The notes beneath the pieces were generated by a model, which saw only the letters and a list, made by a program, of their open reading frames with translations, did no database searches and had not been told where the DNA came from. This document shows, piece by piece, positions 47,701 through 58,450 of a stretch of 64,000 bases of DNA. Position 1 is the first letter of the stretch. Each line of letters opens with the position of its first letter. Made by a program: the position numbers and the translations under genes. Source of the DNA: Verrucomicrobiota bacterium. GTDB taxonomy: Bacteria; Verrucomicrobiota; Verrucomicrobiia; Limisphaerales; UBA1319. Location: assembly GCA_022711435.1 (NCBI GenBank), contig JAKLFB010000004.1:62001-126000 (forward strand), given 5' to 3'.

Positions 47701-50700
47701 AGTTGCTGACCGCGCCACCCCTGAAAACCAGATCGCCCACGATATCGCTGAAACCGCCCAAGTCCAGGAGGCCGCTGCTCTGGATGGTCACGATGGCAGC
47801 GACGCTGATTTGGCTGTCGGTCCCGTAGCGGACCCGGACCAGCGGGCGATCGGGCAGGTCCTCGCCAATCAGCAATCCGGCGCCGGGGATCGCGTTGCCC
47901 TCGGCCTGAGCCAGGACGATCTCGCCTTGCTCGGCTACCGTGTCCCCGGCATAGGTGTTGTTGCCGAGCCCATGGAGCCGCAGCGTCCCCAGGCCCCTCT
48001 TCGTGAAACCGCCCGGACCGCTGACGAGCCCGTTGAGGTCGAGCTGGCCGTCGTGGACCAGGATGATGCTATGGCTGCCCAGCACAAGGCCACTGTGAAT
48101 GGCTAGGGCGCCCGAGGTTCGAAGCGCGCCCCCATCGCTCGCCCCGGGACCATTCAGGGTGATGGGCTCAAAGACGTTGTCGGGGACGCCCGTAAAGCCC
48201 AGGGTGGCGCCGCTGTTGACGATCGTGCCCCCGGCGGGAGCGCCCAGCGCGTAGTTGTGGGCCGCGTGAATGGATCCGTCGTCGATCGTGATCTGCCCGG
48301 TGAAGGAATTCGAGGCAGCCAGGCAAAGCCGTCCGGCGCCGCCCTTCCGGATGCCGGCAGGGGTCGATCCCGGGTTCTCGATCGTGGCATTGATCCGCAG
48401 GCCGCAAAGCTCCTTGCCCTCGTGAATGGTGAAGGGGTGCTGCGCCACACCCAGCCGCAGGCGTCCATCGATGACCCCTTCCGCGCTGTTCGAGTGCACT
48501 GTGATGGGGCCCATCGGCCGAATATAGCCGGCCCCGGTGTCGACACGCCCCCCATTGAATGCCAAGGCGCCGACCACGTCGTTCTGGTCATTGAGATCGA
48601 GCAGGGAGTACTCGCGGATCGTGATGTCACAGGCGCTGGGCAACTGGTTCCCGGTCACTTCGAGGACAACGCTGGGATGGTCTTTGAATCCGGTGCCGAT
48701 GGACAAAGCGCCGGCGATGGCAGCGTTGTTGGCGGGGGACTTGTTCAAGCGTAAAAGCTTGCACTCGGACAGCACCTCGCCGGACAGCGTGTTGGCATCG
48801 GCGCCGCCGAATTCGAAGGTATACCCCTTGAGACGGACGGAGCCAGGCCCGTCGATGATCCCGCTCAGGATCAGGGTCCCGCTGCTGTACAACATCGCGT
48901 TCGTATTGACCGTGATGCGGCCCTGCCAACCGCAAGTGCCAATCCCGTAAAGGGCGTAGTCGGATGCCGAGTCGATCTCGAGCGTTTCACCAGCCATGCT
49001 GAGCCCGTTCAAACTCAGCGTGCCTCCCCCCTGGATCAAGGTCCCGCCGGTGCTGTTGCCGAGGGCGGCGGCAGTGCGGGCGACCAACCCGCAGTTGTCG
49101 ATCACGGTCAAGCCCGAATAGCTGTTGCTCGCCAGCATCTCGACGACGCAGTCGCCGTTTCCATGAAAGTCGGCGCCGGCCGCCCCTTTCATCTCCCCCC
49201 GCACCACCAGGCGCGCGGGATGCACACCCTCGATCAGATCGAAGAGGCGCGTGCCCGCCATGGAGCCCAGGTCGATGATGCCATCGATGATCGAGGGCAT
49301 GGCCGAACCGCGTATGGTGGCCCAACGGTTGATAATGAGGTTGCCGGTCGTGGAATCGACCCGGCCTCCCGTCATGTCGAGCTTGGCCATTTGGGTGTGG
49401 TGCGAACCCAGGCTGAGAACACCGTTGGTCTGGAGAATCACCTCGCTGCTGGAATGGATTTGGTACGCCCTCAAGGCATGGACGGCGTTCGAGACAGCAG
49501 CGCCCTCGCCGATTCTCAAGGTGCCCGGGACGGCGACGACTCCGGCGGCGCTGGTCTTGTCCATGCGCAACAGGTCGCAGGCCACCAGGGTCTCTCCCGT
49601 GTAGGTGTTCCCATCGGCGCCCGAGAACACATGCACATCCCCCGAAAGCTTGAGCCCGCCGGGCCCGCTGATGCGCCCGCTGAAAATGTTGGTGCCGGTC
49701 GCGCGGATCTGGACGTCGGTGCTGAGGGTCACCGGCCCCGCCCAATTGCATACGCCGCTGCTGTAAAAGGCCGTCCCCGAACTGGCAGGAACATCGAGGA
49801 TCAGCTCTTCCGCCCCGACGTTGGCGTTGACCAGATAGATGTTGCCGCTGCCTTGGACCTCGACGCCTCCCGAGGCCGAGCCGAACGCGCTGTCATGGTA
49901 GGCATAGATCCGCCCCTGAGAGACGGTCGTTGCGCCCGAGTAGGTGTTGGCGCCTCGGAACACCAGCGTGCCCGCGCCTGTCTTAACGATCCCACCCGCG
50001 CCCGAGATGGCCGCCGGCACCTCCAGATCGGGACTGGCGACTCCCGCCTCGACCGCAAAGGTCCGGGTGCTGGCGCCCAGGCTAAGCTTGCCCTGAATCG
50101 TCGAGATGGCCGAGTGGGCAAACGTGGTGATGTTGCCGCCCAGGGTCAGAAGACCCGTGCCGGTATCCACCGTCGCGCCGGTCATGGACAGCGCGCCGAT
50201 GTCGTCGTTGTGGTCGTTCAAGTCGAGCAGGCTCCCGGGCCCCAAAACCACCGAGCCGGCAATCTGGGAGTGGTCGAAATAGCGCACCGTGGCGTTGTTG
50301 GTCAGGGCGCCCGTGACAGCCGTGACACCCGCCTTGTTCAGCTGCAGCGTTCCCGACACCACCGTGCAGTGCCCCGAGTAGGTGTTCGCGGAGGCGCCCT
50401 GCAGCGTGAGCGAGCCGGCGCCCGTCTTGCGCAAATGGCCCGTGCCGCCAATCACCCCGCCCAGCCGCGTCGAACCGTCGCTGGCCAGGGTGAGGGTGCG
50501 ACCGTTCAGCCCGAGGCCGCCGTTGAGAGTGAGGATGGCGCTTGCCACCGCGAAGGTCTGGCTGGCGCCGAGGGTGACATCGGCCTCGATCGTGTTGTTC
50601 CCGCTGGGCGCGCTGGCGGTGATGCCGTTGGCCAGGTTGAATGCATTCCCGCGAAGCGTGTAGCCGCTGCCGGTGAACGCCAGCGCACCGAACGAGCGCC

Positions 50701-50932
50701 CCGCCAGGTTGTTGGTCATGGCGTAGGTCTTGCCCGCCCCAAGCGCCGGGAAGGTGAGAGAGTCGCCGCTGGCGGGCGCGCCGCTGGGCGTCCAGTTGGC
50801 CGAGACGCTCCAGTTCCCGCCCGCGTCGCCCGTCCAGGTCCGGGTGGCGGCTTGGATCGACTGCAACCAGACCAGGCTCAGAGCCAGCATTGCCAGGCAG
50901 CCCAGAGGCTGCTGGTTCGAAGAGGAGATCAT
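44774..50932 (-). CDS. Large PATR-repeat exported protein with proprotein-convertase P domain
   Basis: About 2,052 residues. A signal peptide (LGCLAMLALSLVWLQSIQAA) is followed by many autotransporter-associated (PATR) repeats to about residue 1550. Examples are LRKTGAGSLTLQG with ANTYSG, IVKTGAGTLVFRGANTYSG, and LTKHGSGVFTLSGNNPYTG with PTVVQGGTLLVNG. They form a long right-handed beta-helix. A DUF11-like segment (about 1575-1690) precedes a proprotein-convertase P (P/Homo B) domain at about 1695-1818: VGLHLTHEFVSDIDLYLVAP, then LWDLRSKPAQGDWSLIVLDD. The last part holds a CxxC-containing region and a C-terminal module ending SRFYKLRKR. No autotransporter beta-barrel is present, so the PATR repeats are not part of a classical type V secretion protein here. 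An in-frame TTG at 50944 is an alternative start. Confidence 0.88.
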   Translation of the reverse strand: MISSSNQQPLGCLAMLALSLVWLQSIQAATRTWTGDAGGNWSVSANWTPSGAPASGDSLTFPALGAGKTYAMTNNLAGRSFGALAFTGSGYTLRGNAFNLANGITASAPSGNNTIEADVTLGASQTFAVASAILTLNGGLGLNGRTLTLASDGSTRLGGVIGGTGHLRKTGAGSLTLQGASANTYSGHCTVVSGTLQLNKAGVTAVTGALTNNATVRYFDHSQIAGSVVLGPGSLLDLNDHNDDIGALSMTGATVDTGTGLLTLGGNITTFAHSAISTIQGKLSLGASTRTFAVEAGVASPDLEVPAAISGAGGIVKTGAGTLVFRGANTYSGATTVSQGRIYAYHDSAFGSASGGVEVQGSGNIYLVNANVGAEELILDVPASSGTAFYSSGVCNWAGPVTLSTDVQIRATGTNIFSGRISGPGGLKLSGDVHVFSGADGNTYTGETLVACDLLRMDKTSAAGVVAVPGTLRIGEGAAVSNAVHALRAYQIHSSSEVILQTNGVLSLGSHHTQMAKLDMTGGRVDSTTGNLIINRWATIRGSAMPSIIDGIIDLGSMAGTRLFDLIEGVHPARLVVRGEMKGAAGADFHGNGDCVVEMLASNSYSGLTVIDNCGLVARTAAALGNSTGGTLIQGGGTLSLNGLSMAGETLEIDSASDYALYGIGTCGWQGRITVNTNAMLYSSGTLILSGIIDGPGSVRLKGYTFEFGGADANTLSGEVLSECKLLRLNKSPANNAAIAGALSIGTGFKDHPSVVLEVTGNQLPSACDITIREYSLLDLNDQNDVVGALAFNGGRVDTGAGYIRPMGPITVHSNSAEGVIDGRLRLGVAQHPFTIHEGKELCGLRINATIENPGSTPAGIRKGGAGRLCLAASNSFTGQITIDDGSIHAAHNYALGAPAGGTIVNSGATLGFTGVPDNVFEPITLNGPGASDGGALRTSGALAIHSGLVLGSHSIILVHDGQLDLNGLVSGPGGFTKRGLGTLRLHGLGNNTYAGDTVAEQGEIVLAQAEGNAIPGAGLLIGEDLPDRPLVRVRYGTDSQISVAAIVTIQSSGLLDLGGFSDIVGDLVFRGGAVSNSSAGLLTLNGHVTVSSSSIARARIIGPVSLVGTRSFTVDATPNYPGLEVNGEVRGGGLAKLGAGAMLLSHSNSFTGIAQVRAGRLDVADAFALGATAGGTVVSNGAALILRDGTRVSGEPLTLAGAGHQTLGALASVSGSNSWSGPITLAGDTVLTATRETDFLDLSGAIDGIGNLTIEGLGTVRFGGAAANTYRGATRVGSGALELAKSVDDGSIPGDLVVGDNEGGTDADVVRYASARPQISDRARVTVNASGLLDLRPRTGLGIEDVGSIEGKGRIELALGGLGIGHDNTSTTFAGTIHGGSMGRLTKHGSGVFTLSGNNPYTGPTVVQGGTLLVNGSQPGSPVEVRSGAVLGGRGAVGGVGSAGILAPGASPGRLASSNVVLMAGSEFRAELDGAVAGSSYDQLSVRGTVDLGNASLHLLTSLSLPAGTSLILVDNDGADAVLGAFSELAEGALIDAVSQKYFITYQGGDGNDVALIATNPSPLEVVTVLFAGGNGVSMLDPNECNALRVVVLNSSDQAAAGLAAQLVSSAPGVAITAPFAAFPDLAPGERGTNLVPFQITTWPWFVCGSPAEFSLSLTSATHGAFSMPLTLSSGHPGPGAPFTSSGSFAIPDGGGCTNTITVPAGAITAPLARVAVGLHLTHEFVSDIDLYLVAPDGTRVELSTDNGAAGRNYGNDCGAMTVFVENGPPINSRPAPFVGEFCPEGSLWDLRSKPAQGDWSLIVLDDEANGISGVLQCWTLTLYPSVCGDGGGPCQSCPDRVIFGAITAGSPVQNERLRLDLTPGICGVSKPCPQPAVPGPSRFEAYTFVNGDADACVTVTLTASNGLFSAAYAGGFDPSNPCANYLADAGEASSAGVPRSYSFSVDAWAAFAVVVSETVEADFSPYRLEVRGGNCRPMLSIDQVRTNAVRLTWTTAAFDYELVQTNALPDPPQPFWPPSISNLRVSDSRFSVTNSFGPMTPSRFYKLRKR

Positions 50933-51188
50933 TCGAGCTTTCAAAGTCTGCTTTCGTTGGCGAGTCTACAGTGTCGTGGATAATGCAATGGGGGCCGCAT
51001 GGCAGAAGGCTTGATCAAGGACGCCCTTGCCCCGAAGCCACCGGGAATCGAACGCCTGGCCGTAAACCGCCCGGCATGCTCACAGTGGTTGCGCAAAGCG
51101 GGCTGAGTCGCTTCGTGAGACAGGGCCCCCATTCCTTCCCCGTGCATAGCGATCGCCGCGGCGCGGATCGGTCTCGGTGTCTTGAGCG

Positions 51189-53408
<2,220 letters not shown>

Positions 53409-53412
53409 CTAT

Positions 53413-53913
53413 TCAAGCGCTGTTGCTGCTCGCCGATGCGCGCCGGGCCCCGGGCTTGCGCGGATGCGCGCGCGCTTTCTGCCGGCAGCGGGCGCAGCGG
53501 CCCAGGAATTCAACACGCGAATCCTGAATGGTGAACTCGCACGCATCGACCCGCGGCCACGGTATCCTGTCCAGACGCGGATCCTCCACGTCGATGATCG
53601 CGCCGCAATCCAGACATACCAAGTGGTGATGCCGGCAGGTCTTCGCGTCAAAACGAGCGGCGGAGCCGGGGTGGCATGTCCTGGCCACCAGCCCCAGCGA
53701 TACGAAACCGCTCAGGATGCGGCGCACGGTCATCCGGGAGATCTGCGGCAGGCCCCGGGAGACCGCCCGGTAGACCTGCTCGGCCGTCGGATGGTCCCGG
53801 CGGTCCCGAATCGCCTCGAACACGACGCGCCGCTGGATCGTGACGGGCCAACCGCTCTCGCGATGGGCGGCCAGGAACCGATCCAGCCTTTGCTCTCTGC
53901 CTGCCTCGCTCAT
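53413..53913 (-). CDS. Fur/PerR-family metal-dependent repressor
   Basis: 166 residues. The N-terminal winged helix (about 25-80) includes PTAEQVYRAVSRGLPQISRM and TVRRILSGFVSLGLV. The dimerisation domain has HHHLVCLDCGAIIDVEDPRL near residue 93, with the His cluster and a C-x-x-C pair, and a second C-x-x-C in GRCARCRQK near 139, so a structural zinc site is likely intact. The tail is basic. Coupling to katG, 37 bp downstream, favours a PerR-like role in sensing peroxide over iron regulation, although the two are hard to separate by sequence. It is likely autoregulated from the AT-rich stretch upstream. Confidence 0.9.
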   Translation of the reverse strand: MSEAGREQRLDRFLAAHRESGWPVTIQRRVVFEAIRDRRDHPTAEQVYRAVSRGLPQISRMTVRRILSGFVSLGLVARTCHPGSAARFDAKTCRHHHLVCLDCGAIIDVEDPRLDRIPWPRVDACEFTIQDSRVEFLGRCARCRQKARAHPRKPGARRASASSNSA

Positions 53914-53960
53914 GTGTCGTGGTTGAGAATATGCATCAGATGATATATATATGCAAACAA
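53914..53960 (-). promoter_or_regulatory. AT-rich upstream region of the fur-katG pair
   Basis: On the minus strand two TGCATAT direct repeats, about 19 bases apart, flank a run of alternating A and T before the fur-like gene. The region has the composition of a promoter/operator and contrasts with the GC-rich surroundings. It does not match the classical Fur or PerR box closely. Confidence 0.35.
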
Positions 53961-54095
53961 AACTGCCCTCGATTCAACAATAATGCAGTCGCTTTCGTCG
54001 GGTGGCGAACACGATGGACCCCGATGGCAGCCCTGCTCCCGCTCCTGAAGCATCGCGACGGTCTCTTCAGCACCGGCGACGTCCATGCTTCGGGC

Positions 54096-55403
54096 TCACT
54101 CGAAGGTCCAAAGCGTCACGGAGTCCTGGTCTTTCACAAACACGCGTTTTCCTGAGACAATGGGATAGGCGTAGGTCGGAGTCTCAGCGACCTTGATCCG
54201 GGCAAGTTCAGAGTAGGCCTTCGGGCTCGGTTCGAAGGCGACGAGCTGGGAGGCGGGGGTCAAGGCCAGAAGCGCTGACCCGGCATCCACGATCGAGCCG
54301 TATCCCGCGGTGCGCCCCATGCCGCGTCCGGCGCGCGCGCCGCCGGGGCCCTGCCCCTGCGGTTGCGCCTCGGCGCCAGCCCCAGGGGGCGAGAAGGGGG
54401 CGGTCCATGCTGTCTTGCCGTCCTGGGCATTGATGCAGAAGAAATCACCGCGCGCGCTGAGCCCGTAAAGGAAGCCGTCCTTGAGCACCGGGCTGTTGAA
54501 CTGAACGGCATTGTCCGGGTTTTTCCAGAGCTCTTTCGCGGCGAAGCTGCCGCCCTGCTTCTCGATCCTGACCGCTGCGGCGCCCCGCCCCTGCCCGCAG
54601 TAGATGACGGTCTGCCCATCGACGATCGGCGTGGCCGCGTTGTAGGACATCCCCTGCGCTGCGAACGGGGTCTTCCATACGGTCTTCCCGCTGGCCGCCA
54701 GCAGGCCCACAACGCTCTGGGCCGTTTGCGCGATGATGATCTTGTCGCCCCCGACGGACAGGAGCGCGGGCGAGGCGTATCCCGGACCTTCGTCCGCCCA
54801 CTTCCATCGGAGATCACCTGTGGCCAGGTCGTAGGCCACGATGGCGCCTTCGGTCTCCTTGCCGAGCTGGGCGATGCAGAGGCCGTCCACAAGGATCGGC
54901 GACGACGCCACGTGGAACCGCGGCCAGGCGCCCGGGAAATCGTCCTTGCGCCACAGCACCTTCCCGGTCGCCGCGTCCAGGCAGGAAAGATGGCCGCTGA
55001 CACCGAGCGTCACAACCTTGCCCTGGGCCACCGCGGGGGAGCTTCGCGGACCCGAATGCTGCCCCGCATCCGGCCCCGAGATGGCCTGCACCGCGTATCG
55101 GTCAGCCCAAAGCACTTTGCCGCTGCCGGCGTCCAGGCAGCGGGTGACCTCCTCGACTTCCTGCCGCGCGAAAACGTAGAGCCTCTCCCCCGCCAAGGCC
55201 GGTGTGGCATCTCCCAGTCCCACGGTGGCCTTCCACCTCTGCGTCAGCTCCTTTGGCCATGTCTTGGGCGCGGCAAAACCCGTCACTTTCGCATCCCGAT
55301 TGGCTCCGCGCCACTGCGGCCAATCCTGCGCTAACGCGCCGGACACGCTCATCATTGCCACACAGCCGGTGATCACTGCCATGGTTCGATGGATGGTTTT
55401 CAT
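54096..55403 (-). CDS. Exported PQQ-like beta-propeller repeat protein
   Basis: 435 residues. A signal peptide (MAVITGCVAMMSVSGALAQ) leads into DWPQWRGANRD, a hallmark of the outer-membrane-assembly/PQQ-like propeller proteins abundant in verrucomicrobia and planctomycetes. The repeated blade element ends [DA]-A-x-[TS]-G-K-[VT]-[LV]-W: DAGSGKVLWADR, DAATGKVLWRKD, DLATGDLRWKW, AASGKTVWKT and NAQDGKTAWTA. A Gly/Pro/Gln-rich loop lies near residue 350. No catalytic residues of PQQ dehydrogenases are seen, so it is probably a structural or binding protein. Start 55403 precedes the signal peptide; the upstream extension has no support. Confidence 0.85.
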   Translation of the reverse strand: MKTIHRTMAVITGCVAMMSVSGALAQDWPQWRGANRDAKVTGFAAPKTWPKELTQRWKATVGLGDATPALAGERLYVFARQEVEEVTRCLDAGSGKVLWADRYAVQAISGPDAGQHSGPRSSPAVAQGKVVTLGVSGHLSCLDAATGKVLWRKDDFPGAWPRFHVASSPILVDGLCIAQLGKETEGAIVAYDLATGDLRWKWADEGPGYASPALLSVGGDKIIIAQTAQSVVGLLAASGKTVWKTPFAAQGMSYNAATPIVDGQTVIYCGQGRGAAAVRIEKQGGSFAAKELWKNPDNAVQFNSPVLKDGFLYGLSARGDFFCINAQDGKTAWTAPFSPPGAGAEAQPQGQGPGGARAGRGMGRTAGYGSIVDAGSALLALTPASQLVAFEPSPKAYSELARIKVAETPTYAYPIVSGKRVFVKDQDSVTLWTFE

Positions 55404-55566
55404 AATCGTTCTGGATCGATCGTTTGCGTTCGTTCGAAACGAGTTTCTGCCGCGACTCGTGCGGGTTGGTTTTGCTGCGTGATGACCGGACTCTACCCAA
55501 ACGGCAGGCTGCGTGCAAGGGGAACCGGGCGCCGGAACCGAGCTCGCACGCGGACGCGCTCGACGC

Positions 55567-56751
55567 TCATGAGTTGAGATGCCCCAGCCGCAACCGCCCG
55601 CCCCGAGTGAGGTAAAAGAGCGCCGTACCGGCCAGCAATCCCACCACATAGCCATACGGCAGGCCGCCCGCCATCAATCCCACGAGCAGGGCGATCATGA
55701 ATTCGTTCTTCGCCCCCGCCGTGTCGCGCACCAAGGCCAGCATCGTCCAGCCCTCGAACAGCAACAGCACGCCGAGGACCGGCAGCGGGAACAGCTGGCT
55801 GAACTGCTCGAAGCCGGCGCTCAGGAACAGCCCCGCCAGCGCGAAAAACGTGCCGTAAATGACCACCGAACCGCCGGTGCGGCCGCCGAAGGCGTAATGC
55901 CCGGCCATGCCCCCCGATCCATGGCATACCGGGATGCCCCCGCAAAAGGGGCTGAGCAGGTTCATCAGACTGTAGGTCACCCCGAGCCGCCGCACGGCAA
56001 TCGGGCGGTCCGGGAAGAGGTCCACCGCCACTTGCCGGGTTGCGAGAATCGAGTTGCCCAGGGACAACGGGATTTGCGGCAAGGCCAGCACCCAGAAGCC
56101 CGTCCATATGTCGAGCAAGGCCGGGACGCGCAGTTGCGGCAGCGCGAAGCCAAAGGCGGAGCTGCCGGCCAACCTGTCCGCGTGAAACAGCAGCGCGTAG
56201 GCAAGGCCCAGCCCAATGACCGCCAGGGCGGCAGGCATGCGGCGATTCCCCGCCAAAATCAGAGCCAGCACAAACGCCGCGCCCGCCAGCGCGTAACCCC
56301 AGCCGCCGTCCGATCGCACGTAGTTCGTGAACGCCAGAGAGACCAGCTGCACGCCCAGCCCGAACTGGATGCCGCGCACGACGCACTTGGGCACGGCGCC
56401 CGCCAGCCATTGCAGCAAGCCCGTGAGCGCCAGCGCGAGCATCACCGCGCCGATCGCCAGACCGGCGCCGCAGATGATGTTCGGCGCCAGCTTCTGCGTG
56501 ATGACCAGCACCGCCACCGCCTTGAGCGGCTGCACCGGCATCGGCATGCGGTACGCGATCCCGGTGAGAATCTGCATCGCGCCGAACATCACCAGCACGC
56601 TGGCTGCGTCGAGCCCGGCGGCAGCCACCATGCCGACCACCAGCGGCAGGTCCGTGCCCAGGTCGCCAAAGGCGCCGGCCAGCTCGTGCCGGTCGAAGCG
56701 GAGGGGGCATGCGGTTCCCTCGGCTCGAGCGGGTAATGGATGGGCCGCCAT
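55567..56751 (-). CDS. Molybdate/sulfate transporter, MOT1 family
   Basis: 394 residues with about ten to twelve hydrophobic segments. It has both MOT1 (MFS_MOT1) signatures: ELAGAFGDLGTDLPLVVGM near residue 25 and PVCHGSGGMAGHYAFGGRTG near 280. Members carry molybdate, and related proteins sulfate, across the inner membrane. An N-terminal extension of about 18 residues precedes the conserved start, so a later start is possible, but ATG 56751 is the only ATG before the conserved region. It is divergent from kdsD, with a 206-bp gap. With several sulfatases nearby, sulfate transport is conceivable but unproven. Confidence 0.85.
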   Translation of the reverse strand: MAAHPLPARAEGTACPLRFDRHELAGAFGDLGTDLPLVVGMVAAAGLDAASVLVMFGAMQILTGIAYRMPMPVQPLKAVAVLVITQKLAPNIICGAGLAIGAVMLALALTGLLQWLAGAVPKCVVRGIQFGLGVQLVSLAFTNYVRSDGGWGYALAGAAFVLALILAGNRRMPAALAVIGLGLAYALLFHADRLAGSSAFGFALPQLRVPALLDIWTGFWVLALPQIPLSLGNSILATRQVAVDLFPDRPIAVRRLGVTYSLMNLLSPFCGGIPVCHGSGGMAGHYAFGGRTGGSVVIYGTFFALAGLFLSAGFEQFSQLFPLPVLGVLLLFEGWTMLALVRDTAGAKNEFMIALLVGLMAGGLPYGYVVGLLAGTALFYLTRGGRLRLGHLNS

Positions 56752-56957
56752 GGGTGGTTATCGCTGTGCGCCGCGGTTTCTGCGATCCAGTATCTTTTGC
56801 TCCCGAGGGCAGGCCGCCTCCCGCAGGACGTTCAGCAGAGGCATCGTGCCACCAAACACCGGATTATCCACCGGCGCATTGCCTTCGTCAAAATCGCAGT
56901 TGCCTCAACGCGAATCGCATTGACTCCGCGAGCCAGGAGCGGTCCATTTTGGCATCG

Positions 56958-57569
56958 ATGATGAGTAGCATCCAGGTTGTCCGCGACATCCTCGCAGCCG
57001 AATCCAGCGCCATCCGAAAGATCCCGGTGGATGACAGCTATGACCGCGCGACGCAGCTGATTTTGGAAGGGGTCCACCGTCAGGGTGGCAAGGTGGTGTG
57101 CAGCGGCATGGGCAAGGCCGGCCAGATCGCCCTCAACATCGCCACCACCTTCAGCTCGACCGGCACACCCGCCATCTTCCTGCATGCCGCCGACTCCGCC
57201 CATGGCGACCTGGGCGTGCTCCAGCCCCATGACGTCCTGTTCCTGATCTCCAACTCAGGCAAGACGACCGAGCTCCTCCAGCTGGTGCAGCTGGCCGAGC
57301 GGTACCGGCCCGGGCTGAAAAAGATTGTGCTGACCGGCCATCCGGATTCGCCGCTGCTGGGGTTTGCGGATGTGATTCTCCGCACCGGCAACCCGCCCGA
57401 AGTCTGTCCGCTCGGGCTCACTCCGACCACCTCCACCACGGCGATGACGGTCGTCGGCGACATCCTGGTGGTGCTGCTCATGAAGGCGACCCGATTCAGC
57501 AGGGATGACTACGCCCTGCGCCACCACGGCGGCTACCTCGGCCGACTGGCTCGAAACGACCTGCCATGA
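56958..57569 (+). CDS. kdsD: Arabinose-5-phosphate isomerase-like SIS-domain protein
   Basis: 203 residues, a single SIS domain: GGKVVCSGMGKAGQIALNIA near residue 34, STGTPAIFLHAADSAHGDLG near 59 (catalytic His region), FLISNSGKTTELLQLV near 86 and CPLGLTPTTSTTAMTVVGD near 145. It would convert ribulose 5-phosphate to arabinose 5-phosphate, the first Kdo step. The E. coli enzyme has a C-terminal CBS pair absent here, so this is the short form. The stop overlaps kdsA (ATGA), which supports the assignment. A TTG at 56949 has a better-placed AGGAG (56935-56939) than the ATG and may be the true start. Confidence 0.85.
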   Translation: MMSSIQVVRDILAAESSAIRKIPVDDSYDRATQLILEGVHRQGGKVVCSGMGKAGQIALNIATTFSSTGTPAIFLHAADSAHGDLGVLQPHDVLFLISNSGKTTELLQLVQLAERYRPGLKKIVLTGHPDSPLLGFADVILRTGNPPEVCPLGLTPTTSTTAMTVVGDILVVLLMKATRFSRDDYALRHHGGYLGRLARNDLP

Positions 57570-58357
57570 AACAAGCCTCCTCGTTCTTTCTGATCGCCGG
57601 CCCGTGCGTGGTCGAAAGCGCCCGCCTGCTCGATACGGTCGCCTCCCATGCGAAGGAGGTCTGCTCCCGCTTGGGCATCCCGCTCGTGTTCAAAGCGTCG
57701 TATGACAAGGCCAACCGCACCCGGGTCGACAGCTTCCGCGGCCTCGAGAGGCAGAAGGCGCTGGAGCTCCTGGCCGCCGTGCGCGCCCGCCACGGCGTCC
57801 CCGTCCTGACCGACGTGCACGAATCCGCTGACTGTCCGACCGCCGCTGCTTACGTCGATTGGCTGCAGATTCCATCCTTTCTCAGCCGGCAGACGGATCT
57901 TCTGCTTGCCGCAGGCCGCACCGGCAAGGGCGTCAACATCAAGAAGGGCCAGTTCCTCGCACCGGAAGCCATGCGCTTCGCCCTCGAGAAGGTCCGTGGC
58001 ACGGGCAACCATCAGGTTTGGATCACCGAGCGCGGCACCACCTTCGGCTACCACGATCTCGTGGTCGATATGACGGGGATTCCGCGGATGCGAGCCTTTG
58101 GCGCGCCGGTCGTGGTTGACTGCACCCACAGCGTCCAAAAGCCCAATCAGAGCGGCGGAGTGACGGGCGGAGACCGGGAGTTGATCGGGACCATCGCGTT
58201 GGCCGCGCTGGCTGCAGGAGCCGACGGCCTCTTCCTCGAGGTCCATCCCGAACCCGCCCGCGCCGCATGCGACGCCGACAGTCAGCTCCCCCTGGCCGAG
58301 CTCGAGCCTCTCCTGCGCAAGGGCTTGCGGGTGTGGAATGCCGCGCGCTCCGAGTGA
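57566..58357 (+). CDS. kdsA: 3-deoxy-8-phosphooctulonate synthase (Kdo-8-P synthase)
   Basis: 263 residues. The KdsA signatures are present: FFLIAGPCVVES at the start, FKASYDKANRTRVDSFRG near residue 43, PVLTDVHES near 78, QIPSFLSRQTDLL near 101, KKGQFLAPEAM near 124, TERGTTFGYHDLVVDM near 153, VVVDCTHSVQKP near 178 and FLEVHPEP near 223. Asn in KANR at the position that is Cys in metal-dependent forms suggests the metal-independent class. It joins arabinose 5-phosphate and phosphoenolpyruvate to make Kdo 8-phosphate for LPS inner core. The overlap with kdsD indicates joint translation. A stem-loop follows at 58362. Confidence 0.95.
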   Translation: MKQASSFFLIAGPCVVESARLLDTVASHAKEVCSRLGIPLVFKASYDKANRTRVDSFRGLERQKALELLAAVRARHGVPVLTDVHESADCPTAAAYVDWLQIPSFLSRQTDLLLAAGRTGKGVNIKKGQFLAPEAMRFALEKVRGTGNHQVWITERGTTFGYHDLVVDMTGIPRMRAFGAPVVVDCTHSVQKPNQSGGVTGGDRELIGTIALAALAAGADGLFLEVHPEPARAACDADSQLPLAELEPLLRKGLRVWNAARSE

Positions 58358-58361
58358 GCCG

Positions 58362-58376
58362 GCCAGTCTCACTGGC
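58362..58376 (+). terminator. Weak stem-loop after kdsA
   Basis: GCCAGT and ACTGGC pair around CTC just after the kdsA stop, between convergent genes. The stem is short and lacks a U-run, so a role in termination is tentative. Confidence 0.35.
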
Positions 58377-58450
58377 TCTCTGAGCAACCGTCTCGGAAAA
58401 CAAGCACACCCTATGAGACCCAATTGGATCCACCGAGTCGAAATCCTCGA

